Shown here in pieces: positions 1 through 8,636 of a DNA stretch of 34,768 nt (positions are counted from its first letter, which is position 1; each line of letters begins with the position of its first letter). The notes under the pieces are model-generated. The model was not told the origin of the DNA. It did not search any database and saw nothing but the letters and a program-made list of their open reading frames with translations. Origin of the DNA: Pseudomonas sp. RGM2987 (GTDB lineage Bacteria; Pseudomonadota; Gammaproteobacteria; Pseudomonadales; Pseudomonadaceae). The translations under genes and the position numbers were made by a program. The stretch spans positions 1 to 34,768 of the forward strand of contig NZ_JALJDX010000165.1 of assembly GCF_022952855.1 (NCBI RefSeq), given 5' to 3'.

Positions 1-37
1 GTGTGTCAGTCAGCGGTTCAATGGCTGATACACCGCA

Positions 38-61
38 TTCGCGAGCAAGCCCGCTCCCACA
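38..61 (-). repeat. REP element, family A (single copy at window edge)
   Basis: A 24-base family A palindrome, reading TGTGGGAGCGGGCTTGCTCG on the minus strand and ending in CGAA. It lies just beyond the 3' end of the methyltransferase gene. A partner may lie outside the window. The same sequence recurs as pairs and singles throughout the segment. Confidence 0.85.
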
Positions 62-85
62 AGGTTCTTTGCTGGTTGCTCTAGA

Positions 86-1303
86 TCAGGCGAGGTAGCC
101 GTCCGCCCGCAGCAGGGTTTCCAGGCAGTGTTCGGTGATGTGGTAGAACGCCTTCAGCTCGTCGATTCGGGTCAGCAACTCAGTGGGGTCGGTCGGCTCG
201 GCGCGTTTGACCGCCAGGATCATCTTGTTCTTATTGGTGTGTTCCAAAGAGATGAATTCGAACACCTTGGTCTCGTAGCCGCAGGCTTCCAGGAACAGCG
301 CCCGCAGGCTGTCGGTGACCATTTCCGCCTGCTGGCCCAGGTGCAGGCCGTATTGCAACATCGGCTTGAGCAGGCTCGGGCTCTGGATTTGCAGGCGGAT
401 CTGCTTGTGGCAGCACGGCGAGCACATGATGATCGAGGCGCCCGAGCGGATGCCCATGTGGATCGCGTAGTCAGTGGCGATATCGCAGGCGTGCAAGGCA
501 ATCATCACGTCCACCGCGCTCGGCGCCACGCTGCGTACGTCACCGTGCTGGAAACTCAGGCCCGGGTGCTCGAGTCGGGCGGCGGCTTCGTTGCACAATT
601 TGACCATGTCTTCACGCAGCTCTACCCCGGTCACCAGGCCTTCGGCCTGCAAGGTGTTGCGCAGGTAATCGTGGATCGCGAACGTCAGGTAGCCCTTGCC
701 CGAACCGAAATCCGAGACCCGCACCGGCTTGTCCAGGGCCAGCGGTGAAGACGTCAGTGCGTGGCTGAACACTTCGATGAATTTGTTGATCTGCTTCCAC
801 TTGCGCGACATCGCCGGGATCAGCTCGTGCTTGTGGTTGGTCACGCCCAGATCGGCCAGGAACGGCCGGCTCAGGTCGAGGAAGCGGTTCTTCTCACGGT
901 TGTGTTCGGCGGACGGCACTTCCCGCAGTTGCTGGGGCTTGCTCTTGAACAGCGAGCTCTTGCCCTTTTTTCCGTACTCCAGCTGCGCCTCGTCGGTGAC
1001 CGCCAGCAGATGAGCGTTCTTGAACGACGCCGGCAACAGCGCGGCGATGGTGTCCACGCCTTCGGCCAGGGGGAAATTCTTGGTGATGTCACGGGTCTTG
1101 TAGCGATAGACAAAGGACAGGCACGGCTGGTCCTTGACCGTCAGCTGCTTGATGATCAGCCGTTGCAGGTCCGCCTCTTCACCCACGTACTTGGCCAGCA
1201 CCAGTTTGATGAAAGCGTTTTGCGCCAGGCTGGTCTGCAGCAGCTCGATGAACTGGGCGTGATGATCCGGCGCGGGACGGGCGGGAGTAGCGGTGGCGGA
1301 CAT
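86..1303 (-). CDS. Class I SAM-dependent methyltransferase, METTL25/GSTCD-like (Methyltransf_32 type)
   Basis: A 405-residue cytoplasmic protein. Residues about 198-208 form a SAM-binding motif I (DFGSGKGYLTF). This is followed by an HACDIATD stretch (271-278) and SPCCHKQ (295-301). The HAC(D/G)xATD plus CCH/CCY combination is what I associate with the Methyltransf_32 family, which includes eukaryotic METTL25 and GSTCD. The N-terminal roughly 190 residues are a separate region with many basic residues and no motif I recognise. I chose the ATG at 1303 because the reading frame upstream runs into a REPIN and yields low-complexity sequence that cannot be native. No strong ribosome binding site is visible. 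The substrate cannot be told from sequence; RNA or protein is possible. The gene stands alone, with a REPIN upstream and a REP downstream. Confidence 0.85.
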   Translation of the reverse strand: MSATATPARPAPDHHAQFIELLQTSLAQNAFIKLVLAKYVGEEADLQRLIIKQLTVKDQPCLSFVYRYKTRDITKNFPLAEGVDTIAALLPASFKNAHLLAVTDEAQLEYGKKGKSSLFKSKPQQLREVPSAEHNREKNRFLDLSRPFLADLGVTNHKHELIPAMSRKWKQINKFIEVFSHALTSSPLALDKPVRVSDFGSGKGYLTFAIHDYLRNTLQAEGLVTGVELREDMVKLCNEAAARLEHPGLSFQHGDVRSVAPSAVDVMIALHACDIATDYAIHMGIRSGASIIMCSPCCHKQIRLQIQSPSLLKPMLQYGLHLGQQAEMVTDSLRALFLEACGYETKVFEFISLEHTNKNKMILAVKRAEPTDPTELLTRIDELKAFYHITEHCLETLLRADGYLA

Positions 1304-1430
1304 GAAAAAGCGGCCTCGGGGCGGGCGAATCGGGAATGGCGGGTATTTTAGGGGGGATGGGGTGTGAGGGCACGGGAAAATTCCCGAACGGTTTGAAATC
1401 CGAGCAGTGCCAAGCCATCCAACTGGCCCC

Positions 1431-1541
1431 TGTGGCGAGGGAGCTTGCTCCCGCTCGGCTGCGAAGCAGTCGTAATGGTGCTTGCCAGCTAAAACGAAGG
1501 GGACCGCTTTGCGGTCCAGCGGGAGCAAGCTCCCTCGCCAC
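1431..1541. repeat. REPIN, family B (inverted REP pair)
   Basis: Two family B copies face each other: TGTGGCGAGGGAGCTTGCTC at 1431 onward and its complement ending at 1541. The loop carries a further perfect 7-bp hairpin, GGACCGC-TTT-GCGGTCC, at 1501-1517. The element lies in the spacer between the TPM gene (stop at 1583) and the methyltransferase start (1303), both on the minus strand. Confidence 0.9.
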
Positions 1542-1582
1542 GGAAGCGCTTCTGCATTCGCGACTGGGTTTCGGCAAAAACC

Positions 1583-2200
1583 TTAGCCCAGCACCACCAG
1601 CCGGTTCGGCAACTCATTGCGTTCATGGGTCACCGGCACATGCTCCTTGAGCAGTTCGCCGCAGGCTTCGATGCAGCTCACGAAGCCCTGCAGCGTCTGG
1701 CCTTGGCGGACTTGTTGGGTAAAGGCCGCGACAATGGCGTCCCAATTCCTGTTGTCGAGTCGCTTGGAAATACCTTCGTCGACGAGGATTTCCACGTACC
1801 GCTCGGCCTCGCAGACAAAGATCAGTATCCCCGTGCTGCCCACCGTGTGGTGCAGGTTCTGTTCGAGAAATTGCCGGCGCGCCAGGTTGGAAGCCCGCCA
1901 ATGCCGCACGGAACGAGGGACCAGGTGGGTGGTGACCCTGGGAATCCGGAACACCAGGCACAGCACGATGAAACTGATCCACTGCACGATCAGCAGGCTG
2001 TGCATGGCCAGCCAGCCCGTGAGGTAATGGACCACGCCGGGGACCACCAGCGCGAAGAGGCTGGCCCACAGCAACGGGATGTAGGCGTAGTCGTCGGCAC
2101 GGGCGGCGAGTACCGTGACCAGCTCGGCGTCGGTATCGCGCTCGACCCGGGCAATGGCCTCGGCGACCTTGCGTTGTTCGTGTTCAGTCAGTAGTGCCAT
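1583..2200 (-). CDS. TPM-domain membrane protein (distal gene of lemA operon)
   Basis: A 205-residue protein. The N-terminal part (about 1-38) has the TPM-like pattern of an amphipathic helix followed by ERDTDAELVTVLAARADDY. Two hydrophobic segments follow at about 41-62 and 65-85. The C-terminal part (FVCEAERYVEILVDEGISKR) resembles the second half of TPM_phosphatase domains. TPM proteins are envelope-associated; thylakoid members act in photosystem repair, but the bacterial role is poorly defined. I chose the ATG at 2200 because the longer frame runs through the Gly/Ser tail of the upstream gene in another phase. It follows the other TPM gene by 28 bases and is the last gene of the lemA-TPM-TPM operon. 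Stop is TAA. Confidence 0.85.
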   Translation of the reverse strand: MALLTEHEQRKVAEAIARVERDTDAELVTVLAARADDYAYIPLLWASLFALVVPGVVHYLTGWLAMHSLLIVQWISFIVLCLVFRIPRVTTHLVPRSVRHWRASNLARRQFLEQNLHHTVGSTGILIFVCEAERYVEILVDEGISKRLDNRNWDAIVAAFTQQVRQGQTLQGFVSCIEACGELLKEHVPVTHERNELPNRLVVLG

Positions 2201-2228
2201 GGTTAGAAATGCCTGCTCATTATTATTG

Positions 2229-2996
2229 TCACCAGCCGCCCGACGAACCGCCGCCCCCAAAACTGCCCCCGCCGCCGCGAAAATCATCGTCACTGTCGCT
2301 GGAACTGTCATAACTGCTTGAGTCGCCGCCGGAGCTGGTACTGCTGGAGCCGCCGGAACTGACGCTACCCGACGGCAGGATACCGAGTACCTGCCCCACC
2401 ATGACGGTGGTGACAACCAGCAGGATCAAAAATACAAGCAGCCACGGATGACGGTGGGCGAAATCCCCTTGATCCTCGTCATCGCCGTTGTAGACCTGTG
2501 CCGGTTCATCCAGCGGGCTGCCGCCCAGCACCACCAGCATCGCTGCCACACCGTCACTGATGCCTTTGCTGAAATCGCCGGTCTTGAAGGCCGGGGTGAT
2601 CACCTGGTTGATAATCACCGAACTCTGGGCATCGGTCAGGCGATCCTCCAGGCCATAGCCCACTTCGATGCGCAGTTTACGGTCATCGCGCGCAACGATC
2701 AGCAACGCGCCGTTGTTTTTATCCTTCTGCCCGATCCCCCAGTGGCGCCCCAACAAGTAACCGAAGTCTTCGATCCTGGCGCCTTGCAGGTCAGACAGGG
2801 TGACGACCACCACCTGTTCGCCAGTGGCCTGTTCATGGGCCTTGAGCTGCACCTCCAACTGCGCCCGCACCGAGGGTTCGAGCAACTGGGCGCTGTCCAC
2901 CACCCGCCCGGTCAGCGCCGGGAACTTCAATTCGGCCTGGGCCGTGACTGCAAACACCCAGAGCAACAGCACCAGGCCAAACTTCAACACACGCAT
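2229..2996 (-). CDS. TPM-domain protein, YgcG-like, with Gly/Ser-rich tail
   Basis: A 255-residue protein with a signal peptide (about 1-21, ending VTAQA). A TPM domain covers roughly 25-170 (TGRVVDSAQLL, then GEQVVVVTLSDLQG, then LRIEVGYGLEDRLTD). A transmembrane helix lies near 183-208, followed by a low-complexity tail of Ser, Asp and Gly that ends in GGGGSSGGW. This architecture matches YgcG/BA71V-type proteins: periplasmic TPM domain, one membrane anchor and a short Gly-rich cytoplasmic end. A GAGG ribosome binding site sits five bases before the ATG. It lies 43 bases after lemA, and the LemA-TPM pairing is a common envelope operon whose biochemical function is not settled. Confidence 0.9.
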   Translation of the reverse strand: MRVLKFGLVLLLWVFAVTAQAELKFPALTGRVVDSAQLLEPSVRAQLEVQLKAHEQATGEQVVVVTLSDLQGARIEDFGYLLGRHWGIGQKDKNNGALLIVARDDRKLRIEVGYGLEDRLTDAQSSVIINQVITPAFKTGDFSKGISDGVAAMLVVLGGSPLDEPAQVYNGDDEDQGDFAHRHPWLLVFLILLVVTTVMVGQVLGILPSGSVSSGGSSSTSSGGDSSSYDSSSDSDDDFRGGGGSFGGGGSSGGW

Positions 2997-3039
2997 TGCA
3001 ACCTCATCCCTGGTAATGCCTTGGCTTGTGGAGCGTCGA

Positions 3040-3648
3040 TCAGAATTTCACCTGCGGCGCTTTTTCCGCGTCGGGGCTGGTGGCCTCGAAGGTCTGGCGA
3101 AGCGGCAGGTCGCTGTACATCACGCTGTGCCACAGACGCCCCGGGAAAGTACGAATCTCAGTGTTGTACTGCTGGACCGCCAGGATGAAATCGCGACGGG
3201 CCACGGCGATGCGGTTCTCGGTGCCTTCGAGTTGCGATTGCAGGGCGAGGAAGTTCTGGTTGGCCTTGAGGTCCGGATAACGCTCGGACACCACCATCAG
3301 CCGGCTCAACGCACCGCTCAACTGATCCTGGGCCTGTTGGAACTGCTTGAGCTTCTCGGGGTTGTCCAGGGTATTGACGTCTACCTGGATCGACGTGGCC
3401 CTGGCCCGTGCTTCAATCACCGCAGTGAGCGTGTCCTGCTCGTGCTGGGCGTAGCCCTTGACGGTTTCCACCAGGTTGGGGATCAGGTCGGCCCGGCGCT
3501 GGTACTGGTTCTGCACCTGGCCCCAGGCGGCCTTGGCCTGCTCGTCCAGGGTCGGGATGTTGTTGATGCCGCAACCGGCCAACAGCGTGGTGAACAGCAT
3601 CAGCGCCAGCACCTGAATGCCAGTGCGCTGTTTGAGTCGTAGATTCAT
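3040..3648 (-). CDS. lemA: LemA family lipoprotein
   Basis: A 202-residue protein with a lipoprotein signal peptide: hydrophobic segment from about 12 to 21, then lipobox LLAGC with the lipidated Cys at 26. The mature part is nearly all helical. It carries the LemA signature NxYQRRADLIPNLVETVKGY (about 48-68) followed by long coiled helices with NxxxLxxxQ patterns (residues 95-150). Members are anchored in the periplasm or outer membrane and have been proposed to work with TPM proteins, which is exactly the downstream context here. It is the first gene of a three-gene minus-strand operon. A GGGAGAG ribosome binding site lies about ten bases before the ATG. Confidence 0.92.
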   Translation of the reverse strand: MNLRLKQRTGIQVLALMLFTTLLAGCGINNIPTLDEQAKAAWGQVQNQYQRRADLIPNLVETVKGYAQHEQDTLTAVIEARARATSIQVDVNTLDNPEKLKQFQQAQDQLSGALSRLMVVSERYPDLKANQNFLALQSQLEGTENRIAVARRDFILAVQQYNTEIRTFPGRLWHSVMYSDLPLRQTFEATSPDAEKAPQVKF

Positions 3649-3745
3649 CGGGTGAAGCTCTCCCTTGCCTTACATTGAAAACACAGCCACCTATCTCACC
3701 GGCACCTGGGGCATAATCGGCCGCCGCGCTGGATTGAATCGGATC

Positions 3746-3802
3746 GATGGGCTAAAAGATGCGCAGTGCGAAACCACAGTGCGAAACTATCTTCAGCCCC
3801 AT
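3746..3802. promoter_or_regulatory. Dyad with internal direct repeat upstream of bglX
   Basis: An imperfect inverted repeat (GATGGGCTAAAAGAT at 3746-3760 against ATCTTCAGCCCCAT at 3789-3802) encloses two direct copies of CAGTGCGAAAC at 3764-3774 and 3777-3787. It sits in the lemA-bglX divergent spacer, about 110-165 bases before bglX. It could be an operator or an RNA hairpin; no known consensus is recognised. Confidence 0.4.
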
Positions 3803-3910
3803 GGGTTCGAAAGTGTGCTGTATTTGACCGAACAACAATAGCCGCTCCTTATATTTTGGCTGACCGGCGTGTCCTGATCACCGCCCTTTAGGCTTGCGAG
3901 AAAACTATTC

Positions 3911-6202
3911 ATGAAGAAGCTGTGTTTGCTGGGCCTGTTTGTCAGTCTTGCCAGTCAATCCGTATTTGCCGACAACGTTCCAGCTCCCATGGAGAACAAG
4001 GACGCGTTCATCAGCAACCTGATGAAGCAGATGACCCTCGAAGAAAAGATCGGCCAGTTGCGGCTGATCAGCATCGGCCCGGAAATGCCCCGGGAGCTGA
4101 TTCGCAAGGAAATCGCCGCCGGCAACATCGGCGCCACGTTCAACTCCATCACTCGCGCCGAGAACCGTCCGATGCAGGACGCGGCCATGCGCAGCCGGCT
4201 GAAGATCCCGATGTTCTTCGCCTATGACGTGATCCACGGTCACCGCACCATTTTCCCGATTCCCCTGGCCCTGGCCTCGAGCTGGGACATGGACGCCATT
4301 TACCACTCCGGCCGGATTGCCGCCCAGGAGGCCGCCGCCGACAGCCTCGACATCACCTTCGCGCCGATGGTCGATATTTCCCGCGACCCACGCTGGGGCC
4401 GCACCTCCGAAGGCTTCGGCGAGGACACCTACCTGGTGTCGCGCATTGCCGGGGTGATGGTCAAGGCGTTCCAGGGCACCGGCACCAACGCCGCCGACAG
4501 TATCATGGCCAGCGTCAAGCACTTCGCCCTGTACGGCGCGGTGGAAGGCGGCCGGGACTACAACATCGTGGACATGAGCCCGATGAAAATGTACCAGGAC
4601 TACCTGCCGCCCTACCGCGCCGCCATCGACGCCGGCGCGGGCGGGGTGATGGTCGCGCTGAACTCGATCAACGGCGTACCGGCCACGGCCAATACCTGGC
4701 TGATGAACGATCTGCTGCGCAAGCAATGGGGCTTCAAGGGCCTGGCGGTCAGCGACCACGGTGCGATTTTCGAACTGATCAATCACGGCGTCGCCCGGGA
4801 CGGTCGCGAAGCGGCGAAGCTGGCGATCAAGGCCGGCATCCACATGAGCATGAACGACTCGCTGTATGGCAAGGAGCTGCCGGGGTTGCTCAAGTCCGGT
4901 GAAATCGAGCAGAGCGACATCGACAACGCCGTACACGAAGTACTCGCGGCCAAGTACGACATGGGGCTGTTCAAGGATCCGTACCTGCGCATCGGCAAGG
5001 CCGAGGACGATCCGGCCGACACCTACGCCGAAAACCGCCTGCACCGCGCCGACGCCCGAGACGTGGCGCGCCGCAGCATGGTGCTGCTGGAAAACCGCAA
5101 CCAGACCCTGCCGCTGAAAAAGGATGCGAAAATTGCCCTGGTCGGCCCGCTCGCCAAGGCACCGATCGACATGATGGGCAGTTGGGCCGCCGCCGGACGC
5201 CCGGCGCAGTCGGTCACGCTGTTCGACGGCATGAGCCGCGCTCTGGGCGGTGACGCGAAATTCATCTACGCCCGTGGCGCCAACATCACCGGCGACAAGA
5301 AGGTGCTCGACTACCTCAACTTCCTCAACTTCGACGCCCCGGAAGTGGTGGACGACCCGCGCCCGGCCCAGGTGCTGATCGACGAAGCCGTAAAAGCCGC
5401 CAAGGACGCCGATGTGGTGGTGGCCGCCGTGGGTGAGTCCCGCGGCATGTCCCATGAATCGTCGAGCCGCACCGAGCTGAACATTCCTGCCAACCAACGC
5501 GAACTGATCAAGGCCCTGAAAGCCACCGGCAAACCGCTGGTGCTGGTGCTGATGAACGGCCGTCCGCTGTCGCTGCTGGAAGAGCAACAGCAGGCCGATG
5601 CGATTCTGGAAACCTGGTTCAGCGGCACCGAAGGCGGCAACGCCATCGCTGACGTGCTGTTCGGCGACTACAACCCGTCGGGCAAGCTGCCGATCACCTT
5701 CCCACGCTCAGTGGGGCAGATTCCGACCTACTACAACCACCTGAGCATCGGTCGGCCCTTCACTCCAGGCAAGCCGGGCAACTACACCTCGCAGTACTTC
5801 GACGACATCACAGGCCCGCTCTATCCGTTCGGCTATGGCCTGAGCTACACCGAGTTCAGCCTGTCGGACATGGCCCTGTCGGCCACCACCTTGAACAAGA
5901 CCGGCCAGCTCGATGCCAGCGTGACCGTGGAGAACACCGGCAAGCGTGACGGCGAAACCGTGGTGCAGTTGTACATCCAGGACGTGACCGGCTCGGTGAT
6001 CCGCCCGGTCAAGGAGCTGAAAAACTTCCGCAAGGTCATGCTCAAGGCCGGCGAGAAGAAGGTCGTGCACTTCACCATCAGCGAAGACGACCTGAAGTTC
6101 TTCAATGCCCAGCTCAACTACGCAGCCGAGCCGGGCAAGTTCAACGTGCAGATCGGCTTGAACTCCCGGGACGTGAAACAGCAGAGTTTTGAGTTGCTCT
6201 GA
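3911..6202 (+). CDS. bglX: Periplasmic beta-glucosidase BglX, glycoside hydrolase family 3
   Basis: A 763-residue protein that hydrolyses terminal beta-glucosides, expected in the periplasm (signal peptide 1-20, SQSVFA). The GH3 N-terminal barrel covers about 35-360. It has the family features WGRTSEGFGED (162-172), KHF (203-205) and the nucleophile region GLAVSDHGAI, with Asp282 as the expected catalytic nucleophile. The GH3 C-terminal alpha/beta sandwich follows (about 400-620, GTEGGNAIADVLFGDYNPSG). A fibronectin-III-like domain ends the protein (about 670-755). Length matches E. coli BglX (765). The ATG at 3911 starts directly at a canonical signal peptide. It stands alone between the lemA operon (divergent) and the cardiolipin synthase gene (convergent). 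Confidence 0.95.
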   Translation: MKKLCLLGLFVSLASQSVFADNVPAPMENKDAFISNLMKQMTLEEKIGQLRLISIGPEMPRELIRKEIAAGNIGATFNSITRAENRPMQDAAMRSRLKIPMFFAYDVIHGHRTIFPIPLALASSWDMDAIYHSGRIAAQEAAADSLDITFAPMVDISRDPRWGRTSEGFGEDTYLVSRIAGVMVKAFQGTGTNAADSIMASVKHFALYGAVEGGRDYNIVDMSPMKMYQDYLPPYRAAIDAGAGGVMVALNSINGVPATANTWLMNDLLRKQWGFKGLAVSDHGAIFELINHGVARDGREAAKLAIKAGIHMSMNDSLYGKELPGLLKSGEIEQSDIDNAVHEVLAAKYDMGLFKDPYLRIGKAEDDPADTYAENRLHRADARDVARRSMVLLENRNQTLPLKKDAKIALVGPLAKAPIDMMGSWAAAGRPAQSVTLFDGMSRALGGDAKFIYARGANITGDKKVLDYLNFLNFDAPEVVDDPRPAQVLIDEAVKAAKDADVVVAAVGESRGMSHESSSRTELNIPANQRELIKALKATGKPLVLVLMNGRPLSLLEEQQQADAILETWFSGTEGGNAIADVLFGDYNPSGKLPITFPRSVGQIPTYYNHLSIGRPFTPGKPGNYTSQYFDDITGPLYPFGYGLSYTEFSLSDMALSATTLNKTGQLDASVTVENTGKRDGETVVQLYIQDVTGSVIRPVKELKNFRKVMLKAGEKKVVHFTISEDDLKFFNAQLNYAAEPGKFNVQIGLNSRDVKQQSFELL

Positions 6203-6225
6203 GTTTTCGGACCACACCAATCCCC

Positions 6226-6315
6226 TGTGGGAGCGGGCTTGCTCGCGAAGAGGGCATGACATTCACCATCTATGTTGAATGTGAAACCGCTTTCGCGAGC
6301 AAGCCCGCTCCCACA
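6226..6315. repeat. REPIN, family A, at a convergent 3' end
   Basis: Two family A REPs face each other (6226-6249 and 6292-6315), starting 24 bases after the bglX stop. The loop contains an extra dyad, ACATTCA at 6259 and TGAATGT at 6276. The element lies between the convergent ends of bglX and the phospholipase D gene and could act as a 3' stabiliser or bidirectional terminator. Confidence 0.92.
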
Positions 6316-6332
6316 AGGGTTATCGGTGAGTT

Positions 6333-7490
6333 TTAACCCCGTCGCCCCAGCACATTCACCACCACCCGATCCACCAACCCCCACACCCTCTGCTTGAACC
6401 GCTTCCACAGCGGCCGGCGCTGCCAGGCGTCGAGGCTGACTTGCAGGCTTTGGGCGAAATCGCGTTCGAAACTCGCCGCCACCGCACGGCTGAGCCCGGT
6501 GTCCAGGGCTTCGAGGTTGGCTTCCAGGTTGAAGCGCAGGTTCCAGTGATCGAAGTTGCACGAGCCGATGCTGACCCAGTCGTCCACCAGCACCATCTTC
6601 AGATGCAGGAAACACGGCTGGTATTCGAAGATCTTCACCCCGGCCTTGAGCAATCGCGGGTAGTAACGGTGCCCGGCGTAGCGCACGGACGGGTGATCGG
6701 TGCGCGGCCCGGTGAGCAGCAGGCGCACGTCGATGCCGCGGGCGGCGGCCTTGCGCAGGGAACGGCGCACGTTCCAGGTCGGCAGGAAATACGGGGTCGC
6801 CATCCAGATGCGTTTCTGCCCGCTGTTCAACGCCCGGGACAGCGATTGCAGAATGTCGCGGTGCTGACGGGCGTCGGCATACGCCACCCGACCGATGCCC
6901 TCGCCCACGGGTGGAACCCGCGGCAGGCGCGGCAAGCCGAAGTTGGACGCCGGCTTCCAGGCCCGGCGATGCCGGTTGGCGATCCACTGGCGGTCGAACA
7001 GCAACTGCCAGTCGAGCACCAGCGGGCCGACGATCTCCACCATCACTTCGTGCCACTCGCTACGATCATCAAGGGGATTCCAGAACTCATCGGTCACCCC
7101 GGTGCCACCGACCACCGCCAGGCGTTGGTCCACCAATAACAGCTTGCGATGATCGCGGTAGAAGTTGCGCACCCAGCGCCGCCAGCTCAAGCGGTTATAG
7201 AACCGCAGCTCAACCCCGGCTTCGGTCAGACGGTTACGCAGGCCGAGGGTAAACGCCAGGCTGCCGTAGTCGTCGAATAGACAACGCACCCGCACGCCAC
7301 GCTCGGCGGCCTGGACCAGTGCCTGGACCATCGCCTCGGCGCAGGCGCCCGCCTCCACCAGGTACAGCTCCAGTTCGACCTGTTCCTGGGCGCGGGCGAT
7401 TTCCACCAACATGCGCGGGAAAAACTGCGGGCCGTCGATCAACAGCTCGAAGCGATTGCCGTCGCGCCAGGGGAAAACCGGGCCGCCCAC
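6333..7490 (-). CDS. clsB: Cardiolipin synthase B-like phospholipase D family protein
   Basis: A 385-residue protein with two HKD motifs: HRKLLLVD (His114, Lys116, Asp121) and HLKMVLVD (His296, Lys298, Asp303). Each is followed by the expected Gly-Gly/Gly-Ser turn (VVGGTG and SIGSCNFDHWN). This duplicated architecture without N-terminal transmembrane helices fits ClsB rather than ClsA. It would transfer phosphatidyl groups to make cardiolipin at the inner membrane. The initiation codon is GTG at 7490, one base after the TGA of the upstream YceI gene, so the two are probably translationally coupled. E. coli ClsB is slightly longer (413). Another HKD enzyme function cannot be excluded. Confidence 0.85.
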   Translation of the reverse strand: MGGPVFPWRDGNRFELLIDGPQFFPRMLVEIARAQEQVELELYLVEAGACAEAMVQALVQAAERGVRVRCLFDDYGSLAFTLGLRNRLTEAGVELRFYNRLSWRRWVRNFYRDHRKLLLVDQRLAVVGGTGVTDEFWNPLDDRSEWHEVMVEIVGPLVLDWQLLFDRQWIANRHRRAWKPASNFGLPRLPRVPPVGEGIGRVAYADARQHRDILQSLSRALNSGQKRIWMATPYFLPTWNVRRSLRKAAARGIDVRLLLTGPRTDHPSVRYAGHRYYPRLLKAGVKIFEYQPCFLHLKMVLVDDWVSIGSCNFDHWNLRFNLEANLEALDTGLSRAVAASFERDFAQSLQVSLDAWQRRPLWKRFKQRVWGLVDRVVVNVLGRRG

Positions 7491-7491
7491 G

Positions 7492-8082
7492 TCAGCGCGC
7501 CGTGAAAATCAGCACCGCGTTCACCGGTACCGAAAGGCTGATGGCCGACAACCCGGCCAGGTTACGCAATTTTTCCAGGCCGGGCGCCAGGTCGAAATCC
7601 GCCGCATTGAGCACCACGGGCTCCAACGTCACCACTTGGAAGCGTCGTTCATCCAGGCGCGTCGCCAGCAGTTCGACGTTGTATTCATGCTGCTTGCCGT
7701 GCAGGTTCACGGTCAGCGGCAGGCGCAACTCCAACTGCGCGCCGTTGGCCAGGTCCTGGATCGGCGCCAGGTTGATCTGTGCGGTAACGGTGGCCTCGGC
7801 AAATTGCTTGATTTCGAACAGCTCGGCGCGCATGCGCTCGTCCCGCAGGGGGATGCCGCTGTTGACCGACTCCAGTTCCACTTCAAGACGCGCCAGTCCA
7901 TCGGGCTGGACCTGACCGTGAAGCACCAGGAAGCGCTGGACCTCGGAGACATTGCCGTTCTTGCTGCTGATAAACGACAGCCGCGACGACTCGCCGTCCA
8001 GGTACCAATCAGCCCGGGCCGGCAGCACAGCGCCGGCCAGCAGCAAGGTCGCGACAGCGAGAGAAAAAGACCGCTTGAACAT
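7492..8082 (-). CDS. YceI-family periplasmic protein
   Basis: A 196-residue secreted protein with signal peptide 1-24 (LLLAGAVLPARA, then DWYLD). The mature part is a YceI lipocalin-like beta barrel: WYLDGESSRLSFISSKNGN at the N-terminus, then LARLEVELESVNSGIPLRDERM and, near residue 115, LANGAQLELRLPLTVNLHGK. Family members bind polyisoprenoid or other amphipathic lipids in the periplasm. The ATG at 8082 opens directly onto the signal peptide, and longer readings enter a REPIN. It is followed by the cardiolipin synthase-like gene after a single base, suggesting a shared role in membrane lipids; this is inference. Confidence 0.9.
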   Translation of the reverse strand: MFKRSFSLAVATLLLAGAVLPARADWYLDGESSRLSFISSKNGNVSEVQRFLVLHGQVQPDGLARLEVELESVNSGIPLRDERMRAELFEIKQFAEATVTAQINLAPIQDLANGAQLELRLPLTVNLHGKQHEYNVELLATRLDERRFQVVTLEPVVLNAADFDLAPGLEKLRNLAGLSAISLSVPVNAVLIFTAR

Positions 8083-8182
8083 AAACACTCGGAAGGCAGA
8101 TAAACCTGTGGCGAACCTTAACCGGGCCGAGGCCGCTTGCAAACTGTCTGTTTCGACAGTTGCCGAGGGCGACACATCCTCC

Positions 8183-8301
8183 TGTGGCGAGGGAGCTTGC
8201 TCCCGCTCGACCGGGCTGGCGCTCCAGTGCGCAGCACTCGTTTAGTCGAGCAAAAACCGGGGCCGCTGCGCAGCCCAGCGGGAGCAAGCTCCCTCGCCAC
8301 A
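8183..8301. repeat. REPIN, family B
   Basis: Inverted family B copies at 8183-8207 and 8277-8301. The element lies between the YceI gene start (8082) and the stop of the small four-cysteine protein gene (8325), which run in the same direction. Confidence 0.9.
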
Positions 8302-8324
8302 AAGGCAATCGCGATGTGCCGGTT

Positions 8325-8636
8325 TTACGGTTCCAACCTACAACCCTGCCGCTCCCCTACCCATCGCGCGCTATTGCTGCGGCCAAGCCCGCTGACGGTG
8401 ATGCGTTTTGCTTCAGGGCTCTCGAAAAAATCATTGATGGGCACCGACTGCTTCACATAACCCCGGCAATACTCGGCCGGCTGCTGCATCACGTAGCGAC
8501 ACGAGCAATATTCCTTCGCAGTGTAGGCACTGATGATGTCGGGAAAGGCCCCCAGCGCGACTCGCTCGCGCCAGCCCCAGGCGAACAACGCCACAAGCAG
8601 CGCCAGCATCAGCGTGAAAAACACTTTGCGCTTCAT
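8325..8636 (-). CDS. Small membrane-anchored four-cysteine protein, function unknown
   Basis: A 103-residue protein. A basic start and hydrophobic helix (about 5-20, FFTLMLALLVALFAWGW) form a signal anchor. The remaining 80 residues should face the periplasm and hold four cysteines at 44, 46, 57 and 99 (YCSCRYVMQQPAEYC, then QGCRLEP), enough for two disulfides. The ATG at 8636 overlaps the stop of the upstream serine hydrolase gene in an ATGA arrangement, so the proteins are likely made together. I do not recognise a characterised family. The coupling suggests a partner or accessory of the hydrolase, which is inference only. Confidence 0.75.
   Translation of the reverse strand: MKRKVFFTLMLALLVALFAWGWRERVALGAFPDIISAYTAKEYCSCRYVMQQPAEYCRGYVKQSVPINDFFESPEAKRITVSGLGRSNSARWVGERQGCRLEP

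Noticed and set aside
3905..5587. Long open frame antisense to bglX (560 codons)
   Set aside because: It is the mirror of a GC-rich gene with strong third-position bias. The product is rich in His, Gln, Val and Gly with no motif, and it covers the fully supported GH3 domain.
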